DNA of 12,685 nucleotides from Clostridia bacterium (lineage in GTDB: Bacteria; Bacillota; Clostridia; RUG12999), in contig JAFVVU010000136.1 of NCBI GenBank assembly GCA_017502065.1, forward strand, positions 1-12,685, written 5' to 3'. Shown here piece by piece: positions 1 through 7,115 of the stretch. The notes under the pieces were generated by a model. It did not search any database. It was not told the origin of the DNA and saw only the letters and a list, made by a program, of their open reading frames with translations. The stretch's first letter is position 1. Every line of letters starts with the position of its first letter. The position numbers and the translations under genes are program-made.

Positions 1-1633
1 CATAACCTACATATCCCGGAGGCGAACCGATAAGCTTTGAAACAGAATGCTTTTCCATGTATTCCGACATATCAACACGGATAAGTGCTTCTTCAGAGCC
101 AAACACGCACTCAGCAAGAGCTTTGACAAGCTCAGTTTTGCCGACACCGGTCGGGCCTGCAAATATGAATGAAACAGGTTTACGTTTAACCTCAATACCT
201 GCACGTTTACGGCGCACCACACGCGCAACCTCTTCAACTGCCTTATTCTGTCCTATAACACGCTTATGCAGATTTTCTTCAAGCTCGGAAAGCTTTTTGG
301 AATCCACTTCAGTAAGCTTATGAACAGGAATTTTGGTCCACATTTCAATAACTTCCGCAACATCATCAACAGTTACGGGTTTTATTTTTTCGCCGCCGTT
401 AAGGCGTACAAGCTCGTCATTATACTGACATTCAAGCTTTTTAAGTTCTGCCGCTTTTTCGTAATCCTCGGCATCTATTTCCTGACGCTGAAGTTCAAGT
501 GCTTTCAGCTTTTCGTCAATAAGCTTTATATCAATGAGTACGCGATTTTCAAGATTTACCTTTGATGCCGCCTCGTCAATTACGTCAATTGCCTTATCCG
601 GCAAAAATCTGTCCTGAATATATCTTTCGGAAAGAAGCACAGATGATTTTATAACCTCATCGCTTATACTTACCTCATGATATTTTTCATAATAATCTTT
701 GATTCCTTTTAAAATTTCAATACTGTCCATAACCGACGGTTCATCAACAAATACCGGCTGGAATCTTCGTTCAAGTGCAGGGTCTTTTTCAATTTTTCTG
801 CGGTATTCATCAAGTGTTGTTGCACCAATTACCTGAATATCCCCTCTTGCAAGAGCCGGTTTCAGTATGTTTGCCGCGCTCATTGCACCGCCTTCTGTAT
901 CTCCTGCGCCAACAATATTATGAATTTCATCAATAAAGAGTATAGCATTTCCGCGCGCCTTTACCTCTTCAATCAGCTTTTTAAGTCTTGCTTCAAACTG
1001 ACCGCGGAACTGTGTTCCTGCAACAAGCGCCGCAAAATCCACAAGAAATACTTCGTATCCGAAAAGCTTTGCGGGCACATCCTTTTCTTCTATACGAAGA
1101 GCAAGACCTTCCGCAATTGCAGTTTTACCGATACCCGGTTCACCAATTAAAACAGGGTTGTTTTTATTACGTCTGTTAAGCACACGGATTACTCTTGCAA
1201 TCTCTGTGTTTCTGCCGATAACCCTGTCAATCTCACCGTTTCGTGCTTTTTTTGTAAGGTTTACGCTGTATTCTTCAAGAAACTTCGGTTTATCTTTATT
1301 CTTCTTTTTTGAATCCTTTTTATCTTCCTGCACGCTCTCAGCCGCCGGAGTATCTCCTGCGCCTGACTCGCCAAGCAGTTTTTCCATCATTTCCATAGGA
1401 TTCATATTTTCAAGCTCGCCCAGATCCATACCATCCATATTTTCCATAAGGGCGCTCATTTCTTTTTCTATTTCATCCGGGTCAAGACCCAGCTGCTGTA
1501 TCATTTTATCGACCTGCGGAATCCCCAGTTCTCTTGCACAGGTTACGCAAAGCGCCTGCGCAGGTGCCGATGGGTTATTTCCGTCGCCTAAAAATACTAC
1601 CGCTATATTTTTTCCGCATCGTGAACAAAGCAT
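1..1633 (-). CDS. clpE: ClpE-type ATP-dependent Clp protease ATP-binding subunit (3' end beyond the window)
   Basis: This is the first 544 residues of a HSP100/Clp AAA+ unfoldase, a cytosolic chaperone that feeds substrates to ClpP. A four-cysteine zinc finger opens the protein (CSRC at 3-6, CVTC about 29-32) in place of the Clp_N repeats of ClpC. That, together with a UVR-like coiled segment near residues 379-405, marks ClpE rather than ClpC or ClpB. The first AAA+ module has Walker A GEPGIGKT (164-171) and Walker B ILFIDE (231-236). The second has Walker A GPTGVGKT (493-500). The visible part ends at GSPPGYVGY, so roughly 150-200 residues (rest of AAA-2 and the C-terminal domain) are missing by comparison with known ClpE lengths. 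The ATG at 1633 is chosen because GGAGG lies six bases upstream. The reading frame is intact throughout. Residues 45-100 form an acidic and then lysine-rich linker. Confidence 0.93.
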   Translation of the reverse strand, partial: MLCSRCGKNIAVVFLGDGNNPSAPAQALCVTCARELGIPQVDKMIQQLGLDPDEIEKEMSALMENMDGMDLGELENMNPMEMMEKLLGESGAGDTPAAESVQEDKKDSKKKNKDKPKFLEEYSVNLTKKARNGEIDRVIGRNTEIARVIRVLNRRNKNNPVLIGEPGIGKTAIAEGLALRIEEKDVPAKLFGYEVFLVDFAALVAGTQFRGQFEARLKKLIEEVKARGNAILFIDEIHNIVGAGDTEGGAMSAANILKPALARGDIQVIGATTLDEYRRKIEKDPALERRFQPVFVDEPSVMDSIEILKGIKDYYEKYHEVSISDEVIKSSVLLSERYIQDRFLPDKAIDVIDEAASKVNLENRVLIDIKLIDEKLKALELQRQEIDAEDYEKAAELKKLECQYNDELVRLNGGEKIKPVTVDDVAEVIEMWTKIPVHKLTEVDSKKLSELEENLHKRVIGQNKAVEEVARVVRRKRAGIEVKRKPVSFIFAGPTGVGKTELVKALAECVFGSEEALIRVDMSEYMEKHSVSKLIGSPPGYVGY

Positions 1634-1662
1634 ACTTTTCCTCCAAATTTTGATATAAAAAT

Positions 1663-1691
1663 AGTATACCCCATTCACCGGGAAAAGTCAA
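1663..1691 (-). promoter_or_regulatory. Sigma-A promoter of clpE
   Basis: On the minus strand TTGACT (1691-1686) and TATACT (1668-1663) are separated by exactly 17 bases. The predicted transcript starts near 1656, about 23 bases before the clpE ATG. The -35 box lies within 12 bases of the stop codon of the upstream ATPase, so clpE can be transcribed independently. Only one CtsR-like half-site (AGTCAA, which is the -35 box itself) is present, and no tandem CtsR operator is seen. Confidence 0.75.
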
Positions 1692-1697
1692 TAACGG

Positions 1698-4205
1698 TTA
1701 TTTTTTTAATGCTTTTTCAATTTCGATTGTTATAAGCGGCACAAGCGCAAACCCCGACACTATAAGCCACTGCATCATATTAAGCGGAACCACACCGAAG
1801 ATATCTGCAACCGGCGCAATGGCAATAACAAGCACCTGCATAAGTCCGCAGATAACAAATGACCCTGCCATGTATTTATTGCTTAATATACCGATTTCAA
1901 ATACCGAACGGTCGCTTCGTTCGTTAAATGCATGAATAAGCTGTGAAAGTCCCAGTGTTGCAAATGCCATTGTTCTGCCTATATCAAGACTTCCCATAAT
2001 TCTTGTTCCTGTAAAAAATGCAAAAAGTGCCAGTGCACCAATCATTATTCCCTCAACAAAAATACTGAATCCGGCACCGTCCGCAAACAGGCTTTTCCGT
2101 CTGTTTATAGGTTTATTATCCATTATTCCCTTATCGGGTTTTTCAACCGCAAGCGAAATTGCCGGAAGGCTGTCTGTCACAAGGTTAATCCATAAAAGCT
2201 GAACTGCAATAAGCGGCGTTTCCCATCCGAGAAGCATTGCAACAAATATGGTTATTATCTCACCCACGTTACTTGAAAGCAGAAAATGAGTGGCACGTTT
2301 TATATTGGAATATATTCCCCGTCCCTCGCGCACCGCCTCAACAATGGTGCTGAAATTATCGTCTGTAAGCACCATATCGGCGGCGCCGCGCGCAACATCT
2401 GTTCCCATTCGTCCCATTGCACATCCTATGTCCGCACTTTTAAGTGCAGGAGCATCGTTAACGCCATCACCCGTCATTGCAACAACCTCGCCACGTGCCT
2501 GAAACGCCTTTACAATTCTTACCTTATGCTCCGGTGTTACCCTTGCAAATACGCTGTATTTATGTATGCTCCGTGCAAGCTCGTCGTCGGACATAGTATT
2601 TAATATTTTTCCTGTAACCGACAAGTCGCCCGACCTGAAAATGCCCGCCTCTTTTGCAATTGCAATAGCCGTCTGTTCGTGGTCACCGGTTATCATAACA
2701 ACCTTAATTCCTGCTCGCCTGCATACTTTTACTGCCTCAGCGGCATCAGGACGAAGAGGGTCTATCATTCCGCAAAGCCCTGCAAATGTAAGGTTCTGCT
2801 CCGGATTTTGCGGAATATCCGTAAAATCACCGTATGCACATGCAATAACGCGGAGTGCCTTTTTTGCCATTTCCCCGGCTTTTGCAACCACCTGTTCTTT
2901 TTCCGTTTCGCTTATACTGCATACATCAAGCACCGCAAACGGCGCTCCTTTCGTAATAACCCTGTATCCTCCACCGATTTTATGTACGGTTGTCATAAGT
3001 TTTCTTTCCGAAGAAAACGGAATTTCCGTAATTCTCGGAAACGCCATATCAAGACCTTCTTTATTAAGTCCGAATTCCCCCGCCGATTTCAGCAGTGCCG
3101 TTTCGGTAGGTCCTGACCCGTTATTACAAAGAGCACAAAGCTCTGCCACCTTTTTTCTGTCGCCAAAGATTTCAGTAACCGTCATTTTGTTTTGTGTAAG
3201 CGTTCCTGTTTTATCACTGCAAATCACACTTGCACTGCCAAGCGTTTCAACTGCAGGAAGCTTGCGGATAATGGCATTTTTCTTTGCCATTTTCTGCACG
3301 CCGAGTGACAGCATTACAGTAACAATTGCAGGAAGTCCCTCGGGGATTGCCGCCACCGCAAGACTTACCGAAGTCATAAACATATCAAACACGGGAATCT
3401 GTTTTAAAATCCCCATCAAAAAGATGATACCACAGATGATAAGAGCGCCTATACCAAGTGTTTTACCTGTTTTTGCAAGGCGCTGCTGAAGCGGAGTTGC
3501 CGGAGTCTCTCCCTCAATAAGCATACCTGCAATTTTACCGGTTTCGGTGTTCATTCCGGTTTCGGTAACAACCGCAACACCTCTTCCTCCGGTTACAACA
3601 GTATTTGCAAAAACCATGTTGCGCATATCACCGAGCGCCGGATTTTTATCATAAATTATATCCGCAATTTTCTCCACATCCATTGATTCCCCCGTGAGCG
3701 AGGATTCATCGGTTTTAAGTCCGTTTGCGGAAATAATTCTTGCATCTGCAGGAACAAAGTCGCCGGATTCAAGATAAACAATATCGCCCGGAACAACAAG
3801 GCTGCTTTCCACCGTTTTCTTCTCCCCGCTGCGAAGTACCTTTACCGTAGGAGCAGATAATTTTTTAAGTGCTTCAAGGGCATGTTCGGACTTACTTTCC
3901 TGAATAACGCCAATGCTTGCATTAAGCACAACAATAAGCAGTATCATTGCAGGTTCAAAAAAATCGGCTTCGCCTGAAATTATTGAAAGAGCAAGCGAAA
4001 CCATCGCTGCAATTATAAGAATTATTACCATATAATCGCAAAGCTGTGCCAGAAACCGTTTGAAAATGCTGACCCTCCGTGAATTTTCAAGAACATTCTT
4101 ACCGTATTTGATAAGCCTCTCTTCCGCTTCCTTTCCGGTCAGTCCTGCACTATAATCCGTGTTCAGTTTTCTTATAGCATCATTTGCGGACATATTATGC
4201 CACAC
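1698..4205 (-). CDS. P2-type Ca2+-transporting ATPase (SERCA/PacL-like)
   Basis: An 835-residue ATP-driven cation pump of the plasma membrane, very probably exporting Ca2+. Visible signatures are the cation-ATPase N domain with Trp2; A-domain TGES (171-174); TM4 PEGLP (288-292); phosphorylation motif DKTGTLT (D331); KGAP (419-422) in a short nucleotide domain; TGD (506-508); and hinge TGDGVND (578-584). Residues corresponding to both SERCA Ca2+ sites are present: the TM4 Glu of PEGLP, N and E of NVGE (646-649), and N, T and D of NLVTD (674-678). The start is GTG at 4205, or the adjacent in-frame TTG at 4208, because AAAGGAG (4215-4221) fits these and is too far from the ATG at 4193; a TGA lies just upstream of the TTG. 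The ATPase follows the yabR terminator and precedes clpE by 64 bases. Ca2+ specificity is inferred from motifs; related pumps in this family carry Mn2+ or other ions. Confidence 0.93.
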   Translation of the reverse strand: MWHNMSANDAIRKLNTDYSAGLTGKEAEERLIKYGKNVLENSRRVSIFKRFLAQLCDYMVIILIIAAMVSLALSIISGEADFFEPAMILLIVVLNASIGVIQESKSEHALEALKKLSAPTVKVLRSGEKKTVESSLVVPGDIVYLESGDFVPADARIISANGLKTDESSLTGESMDVEKIADIIYDKNPALGDMRNMVFANTVVTGGRGVAVVTETGMNTETGKIAGMLIEGETPATPLQQRLAKTGKTLGIGALIICGIIFLMGILKQIPVFDMFMTSVSLAVAAIPEGLPAIVTVMLSLGVQKMAKKNAIIRKLPAVETLGSASVICSDKTGTLTQNKMTVTEIFGDRKKVAELCALCNNGSGPTETALLKSAGEFGLNKEGLDMAFPRITEIPFSSERKLMTTVHKIGGGYRVITKGAPFAVLDVCSISETEKEQVVAKAGEMAKKALRVIACAYGDFTDIPQNPEQNLTFAGLCGMIDPLRPDAAEAVKVCRRAGIKVVMITGDHEQTAIAIAKEAGIFRSGDLSVTGKILNTMSDDELARSIHKYSVFARVTPEHKVRIVKAFQARGEVVAMTGDGVNDAPALKSADIGCAMGRMGTDVARGAADMVLTDDNFSTIVEAVREGRGIYSNIKRATHFLLSSNVGEIITIFVAMLLGWETPLIAVQLLWINLVTDSLPAISLAVEKPDKGIMDNKPINRRKSLFADGAGFSIFVEGIMIGALALFAFFTGTRIMGSLDIGRTMAFATLGLSQLIHAFNERSDRSVFEIGILSNKYMAGSFVICGLMQVLVIAIAPVADIFGVVPLNMMQWLIVSGFALVPLITIEIEKALKK

Positions 4206-4239
4206 AAGTCATCTCTCCTTTGCTTATAAATATTAATAC

Positions 4240-4245
4240 ATTATA
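4240..4245 (-). promoter_or_regulatory. Possible -10 box upstream of the Ca2+ ATPase
   Basis: TATAAT on the minus strand (4245-4240) sits between the yabR terminator and the ATPase ribosome binding site, 34 bases before the GTG start. No good -35 hexamer lies 16-18 bases upstream, where the sequence falls inside the terminator stem. The promoter is therefore only tentative. It would explain how the ATPase is expressed after the terminator. Confidence 0.35.
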
Positions 4246-4249
4246 TTTA

Positions 4250-4289
4250 CAGGCGAAAAGAAAAAGACCATTGTTTGCACAATGGTCTT
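4250..4289 (-). terminator. Factor-independent terminator after the yabP-yabQ-divIC-yabR block
   Basis: A perfect 11-bp stem (AAGACCATTGT at 4264-4274 with ACAATGGTCTT at 4279-4289) closes a 4-base loop. On the minus strand it is followed by a U-rich run (TTTTTCTTTTC). There is no T-run on the plus-strand side, so it works in the minus direction only. It lies just after the S1-domain gene. Confidence 0.9.
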
Positions 4290-4300
4290 GAATTTACATT

Positions 4301-4705
4301 TTATTGCTGCCCTCGTCTTTTTCTTGGTTCTTTTGTAAGCTTAAGGCTACTGATTTTTTTATCGCTTTCCTGTTTGAATTTTGAAAGCATATCTTCAAAA
4401 GACATATTACTTGATTTATTGGCGTTTGCCGACCAGTCAACCTCTGCCGGTCTGCAGGATTTTTTTCTTTCTTCTTCAAGAACTTTCTTTATTGAAAGGT
4501 TGATTTTGCCCTTTTCTTCAAGAGACATAACCTTAACCTTTACCGTGTCCCCTACTTTAACGTAGTCATTAATGTCCTGAACATAATCAATGGAAATTTC
4601 CGAAATATGTACAAGTCCTGTTTCCCCATTAACTTCCACAAATGCACCAAACGGTGCAACTCTTTTAACTTTGCCTTCTACGATTTCTCCCTGCTTAAGC
4701 GGCAT
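4301..4705 (-). CDS. yabR: S1-domain RNA-binding protein, YabR type
   Basis: 134 residues. A single S1 (OB-fold) RNA-binding domain covers residues 4-74, with the typical opening G-x-V-x-G-x-V and the core GAFVEV...GLVHISEIS, ending in GKINLSIKK. A linker follows, then a basic C-terminal tail (FEDMLSKFKQ near 103-112, ending in RKRRGQQ). This architecture is usual for the YabR/YugI-like general stress S1 proteins encoded directly downstream of divIC in Bacillus and Clostridia. The role is RNA or ribosome binding in the cytoplasm; the precise target is not known from sequence. The ATG at 4705 is preceded by GGAGGAG (4716-4722). It is the last gene of the four-gene block, 25 bases after divIC, and is closed by the terminator at 4250-4289. 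Confidence 0.9.
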   Translation of the reverse strand: MPLKQGEIVEGKVKRVAPFGAFVEVNGETGLVHISEISIDYVQDINDYVKVGDTVKVKVMSLEEKGKINLSIKKVLEEERKKSCRPAEVDWSANANKSSNMSFEDMLSKFKQESDKKISSLKLTKEPRKRRGQQ

Positions 4706-4730
4706 ACCCCAAATGCTCCTCCTTCAAGTA

Positions 4731-5018
4731 CTATTCTTTAGTATCTACAAAAATTTTTTCGTTAGTTTTACAAAGCCCTAAGGTATCACGCGCAATGGAT
4801 TCAACATATTCATCTGTTCCCACAAGACTTTCTTCTTCTTTTATTTCCTGTTCAATAGCCTGTTGCTCGGCAAGGCTTTCGTTATAATGGTCAAGCACTG
4901 CCTTATTGGCATCAATTGTTTTGCTCTGACCGATTATTGTTACAGTGAAATATATTAAAAATACGAAACTCAGTACAATAAGCACAAACTTGTTGCTTAA
5001 TATGTTAAGAATTTTCAT
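4731..5018 (-). CDS. divIC: Cell-division septum protein DivIC/FtsB family
   Basis: 95 residues from the preferred ATG at 5018. This start puts GGAG (5027-5030) eight bases upstream; the in-frame TTG at 5024 is only two bases from it and is unlikely. The protein is a bitopic membrane protein: a short cytoplasmic N terminus, one transmembrane helix at about residues 10-28, then a heptad-type coiled coil (about 30-60) and a short extracytoplasmic end containing the family pattern ESIARDTLGL. DivIC/FtsB pairs with FtsL in the divisome. The identity rests on size, topology and its place between yabQ and yabR, the conserved order in spore-forming Firmicutes. Confidence 0.88.
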   Translation of the reverse strand: MKILNILSNKFVLIVLSFVFLIYFTVTIIGQSKTIDANKAVLDHYNESLAEQQAIEQEIKEEESLVGTDEYVESIARDTLGLCKTNEKIFVDTKE

Positions 5019-5043
5019 AAACAATACTCCATTTTAATATTAA

Positions 5044-5541
5044 TTATATCTTCTTTAATAATATACTAAGTCTCTTTATTTTTGCAACGTTATTTTTAAC
5101 AAAATTAAAAGTTTTTTTTCGTGTATTTTGTGCAAGTTTTTTCACAGGTTTAAAAAGCCTGCACACCCATTTAATTATTTTATAAAACGGCATAATAACA
5201 ACCCTCAGGCAAAGCGTCATAACCTTCTTTATCAGTTTGACAAGGCTCAGCAAAAGAGGATATACAAATCTGCTTGCCGATGCAAGATAAAGCACAAGTC
5301 CCAGAACAACACCCATAAGACCATACCACGTTATTTCTCCGCTGCAGGAAATGTGCAGAATACAAAAGAAAACGACAGTTCCTGCAATCCAGAAAATAAA
5401 ATCCACAAAAAAAGTAGCAATCCGCCCAAACGAAAATCCGCGGCGGATTGCGGCAAACAGATTATATAAAACTCCTATCGCCCCACCCGACAATGCACAT
5501 GCAAAAAACTGAATTGTCTGGGCGTTAACATCCACGGGCAT
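5044..5541 (-). CDS. yabQ: Spore cortex biosynthesis membrane protein YabQ
   Basis: 165 residues. About four hydrophobic segments fall in the first 110 residues (roughly 9-28, 41-62, 72-90 and 93-117), followed by a strongly basic C-terminal tail rich in Lys and Arg. The opening region (an A-x-x-x-G-G-x-x-G-V-x-Y-x-L pattern) is typical of YabQ. In Bacillus subtilis YabQ is a membrane protein of the outer forespore membrane needed for cortex formation. Its ATG at 5541 overlaps the TAA of yabP by one base, so the two are probably translationally coupled; a GGGGAA ribosome binding site lies inside the end of yabP. DivIC starts 25 bases further on. Confidence 0.88.
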   Translation of the reverse strand: MPVDVNAQTIQFFACALSGGAIGVLYNLFAAIRRGFSFGRIATFFVDFIFWIAGTVVFFCILHISCSGEITWYGLMGVVLGLVLYLASASRFVYPLLLSLVKLIKKVMTLCLRVVIMPFYKIIKWVCRLFKPVKKLAQNTRKKTFNFVKNNVAKIKRLSILLKKI

Positions 5542-5822
5542 TATTCATTCCCCATCAGCTTGGCAAAAAATCCTTTTTTCTTTGAAGCTGTTTCGTCAAC
5601 ATATGCAACAGAATCAAACTCTCCCTCAAGAATAACCTCTTCCGATTCAAGATCAAGCTTGTTGAGGTGGATATCCGCACCCTTGACTTCCAGAATTCCC
5701 ATGTTGGTATAAACGGTAGCGCCTTTTTCATCAAAACTGTCAAGATCCTCAACACCAAGTACCGAAAGCTTTCTTCTGCTTTCAAGAATAATATTGTTTA
5801 TACCGCCATTTTTGTCAGCCAT
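5541..5822 (-). CDS. yabP: Sporulation protein YabP
   Basis: 93 residues of the YabP/YqfC family, small proteins made in the mother cell during sporulation and linked to YabQ. Recognisable features are the opening I-I-L-E-S-R-x-x-L-x-V-x-G-V, the middle segment with VYTNMGILEVKG, then HLNKLDLESEEVILEG and a basic end (KKKGFFAKLMG). The ATG at 5822 is preferred because AGAGGG sits seven bases upstream; the in-frame ATG at 5840 lacks a ribosome binding site. It is the first gene of the block. No clear sigma-A promoter is visible upstream on the minus strand, which suits a sporulation sigma factor, though I cannot assign a sigma-E promoter with confidence. Confidence 0.9.
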   Translation of the reverse strand: MADKNGGINNIILESRRKLSVLGVEDLDSFDEKGATVYTNMGILEVKGADIHLNKLDLESEEVILEGEFDSVAYVDETASKKKGFFAKLMGNE

Positions 5823-5959
5823 TTTAGTTCCCTCTTTCATTTTTCTTTTTAATAATATATATTCGTCACAAATTGATTTATTCTATTGAAAATTCGTTTT
5901 CCTTATGTTATAATTATCATATTCTTTCCGATAGGATCAGCACAAAGAGGTAGATTATT
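5823..5959. other. Divergent promoter region between yabP and araC
   Basis: 137 bases that carry the promoter of the AraC gene on the plus strand and the start region of yabP on the minus strand. In Bacillus the gene preceding yabP is rqcP (yabO, an Hsp15-like S4 protein). No remnant of it is seen here: the neighbour is an unrelated regulator in the opposite direction. Confidence 0.7.
5886..5914 (+). promoter_or_regulatory. Sigma-A promoter of the AraC-family gene, with extended -10
   Basis: TTGAAA (5886-5891), a 17-base spacer, and TATAAT (5909-5914) preceded by TGT, which forms an extended -10. The spacer holds the small dyad GAAAA-ttcg-TTTTC (5888-5901). Transcription would start near 5921, followed by TTTCCGAT (5925-5932), which resembles one arm of the dyad in front of the downstream glycosidase. 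Confidence 0.75.
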
Positions 5960-6865
5960 ATGGATAACTTAAACAATCAGTCTTGCCCTACTTTAACTTC
6001 GGCGGATTTTTTCCGTCCGGACGAAGATGTTTTTATTCATAAATGCACACAGTGTCCGGAGTTTGTAGGGGTGATGCACAGTCACAAATTTATTGAAATT
6101 GTATATGTTATTTCGGGAAAAGCCACGCATCGTGTAGGCGATAAAAGCTACAACGTGCACAAGGGCGATCTTATTGTAATCAATTTTGATACATCCCACG
6201 CATTTTTCGCCGAAGAAGACAGCGAACCGTTTGATGCTTACGACCTTATGTTTACACCAAACTTTTTCAAGGCTTCTGCCATAAACGGCGGTGATTTCGA
6301 AACTCTTTCGACATCGTTTTTGTTTTATTCGCTGTTTCCGGGCAATAAACCGCTTGGTCCGGACCTTCGTTTGTCTGAAAGAAGCTATGCTGAATTCGGC
6401 AGTATTTTTGATAAAATTTATAATGAATATACTGCCCGCGAAAAAGGCCATATTGAGCTTATACGTTCATACACAATTGAACTTATTATAAAAATGTTCC
6501 GCAAAATGGAAAAAGGTGAAAAACCGAAAATTTCCGCACGCCAGCAGGCACTCATTGACAGTACGCTCGGGTATCTTCGCGAAAATTTTAAAATGCAGAT
6601 TACCGCCGAAGAGCTTGCCGGCAGAATATTTTTAAGTAAAGATTATTTCGGCAAACTTTTCAAAAACGTCACCAATATGCCCGTTTCCGTTTTCTTACAG
6701 AAAACACGAATTGAAGAGGCATGCAAAATGCTTGTTTCAACAGACAGAAAAATAGGCGATATTGCGGAAGACTGCGGATTTAACGATATTAAATTTTTCT
6801 ATACGGTTTTCAAAAAACAAGTTGGTACAACTCCCGCAAAGTTCCGCGAAAATTCAAAACAGTAA
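5960..6865 (+). CDS. AraC-family transcriptional regulator with N-terminal cupin
   Basis: 301 residues. Residues 35-85 form a cupin-type ligand-binding half (HSHKFIEIVYV at 40-50, then a G-D and H pattern through HKGDLIVIN). Residues 195-298 are the AraC DNA-binding domain with two helix-turn-helix units: about 214-237 (TAEELAGRIFLSKDYFGKLF) and about 262-285 (KIGDIAEDCGFNDIKFFYTVFKK), closing with the family signature P-x-x-F-R. Such regulators usually sense a sugar and activate adjacent catabolic genes. The ATG at 5960 follows AAAGAGG (5944-5950) at nine bases. The gene stands alone, divergent from yabP and 310 bases before a glycosidase in the same direction, so control of that enzyme is the natural inference. 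The effector cannot be read from the sequence. Confidence 0.92.
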   Translation: MDNLNNQSCPTLTSADFFRPDEDVFIHKCTQCPEFVGVMHSHKFIEIVYVISGKATHRVGDKSYNVHKGDLIVINFDTSHAFFAEEDSEPFDAYDLMFTPNFFKASAINGGDFETLSTSFLFYSLFPGNKPLGPDLRLSERSYAEFGSIFDKIYNEYTAREKGHIELIRSYTIELIIKMFRKMEKGEKPKISARQQALIDSTLGYLRENFKMQITAEELAGRIFLSKDYFGKLFKNVTNMPVSVFLQKTRIEEACKMLVSTDRKIGDIAEDCGFNDIKFFYTVFKKQVGTTPAKFRENSKQ

Positions 6866-6985
6866 ACCTTTTTTCTGTAAACAACAAGATCATTCAGTTT
6901 GCAGAAGGCTACTATACACATCCCAATTATACAACTACCCACGCCACAGCCCACTTATTTCAGCAATACAACCTTTAAAACATTT

Positions 6986-7053
6986 CCCTTTTGTTCTATT
7001 ATATTGTCAGATTATATTGTATAATATAATCCTATAGAACAAGAGGGTTTTTT
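6986..7053 (+). terminator. Two-stem terminator-like structure downstream of araC
   Basis: The outer arms CCCTTTTGTTCTAT (6986-6999) and ATAGAACAAGAGGG (7034-7047) pair over 14 positions with one G-U wobble. They enclose a second hairpin, GATTATAT (7010-7017) with ATATAATC (7024-7031). Six T residues follow directly (7048-7053). This fits a factor-independent terminator on the plus strand, although it lies 120 bases after the araC stop and its loop is unusually long. Confidence 0.65.
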
Positions 7054-7073
7054 ATATGCCCGGCAAACCCATC

Positions 7074-7089
7074 ATACTGTTCGCGGTAT
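7074..7089. promoter_or_regulatory. Imperfect dyad upstream of the glycosidase promoter
   Basis: ATACTG-ttcg-CGGTAT, a 16-base dyad in which five of six arm positions match. It directly abuts the AAATCGGA dyad at 7090. It is a possible regulator site; the binding protein is unknown. Confidence 0.35.
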
Positions 7090-7113
7090 AAATCGGACAT
7101 AATTTTCCGATTT
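7090..7113. promoter_or_regulatory. Operator-like inverted repeat next to the -35 box
   Basis: AAATCGGA (7090-7097) and TCCGATTT (7106-7113) form a perfect 8-bp inverted repeat with an 8-base spacer, ending two bases before the -35 hexamer. No T-run follows, so it is not a terminator. The position suits an activator, and the AraC-family protein encoded just upstream is the first candidate. TTTCCGAT, overlapping the right arm, recurs in the araC leader at 5925-5932. Confidence 0.5.
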
Positions 7114-7115
7114 CA

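Noticed and set aside
1158..1658. An open frame on the plus strand across the start of clpE
   Set aside because: It is antisense to the zinc finger and first AAA+ module, which are unambiguous, and it lacks a ribosome binding site.
1663..1691. CtsR operator in the clpE promoter
   Set aside because: Only one heptad-like half-site is present, and it coincides with the -35 box. The second heptad at three bases spacing is missing.
2566..3489. A 307-codon open frame on the plus strand opposite the Ca2+ ATPase
   Set aside because: The opposite strand carries all P-type ATPase motifs. The plus-strand translation is Ser/Pro-rich and shows no domain, and no initiation site was found.
5841..5880. Sigma-E promoter of yabP
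   Set aside because: AT-rich segments resemble parts of the consensus, but no pair of boxes at proper spacing is convincing, so no feature is reported.
6866..6985. Possible small gene or riboswitch after araC
   Set aside because: Short frames have no ribosome binding site, and no riboswitch, T-box or other conserved RNA motif was recognised. Only a weak 8-bp stem with one wobble is present.
6986..7047. Short mobile inverted-repeat element (MITE)
   Set aside because: The 14-bp arms would fit, but the only flanking repeat is TTT in a T-rich context, which is not a convincing target duplication, and a T-run directly after the right arm is better explained by termination. Kept only as an alternative in the findings.
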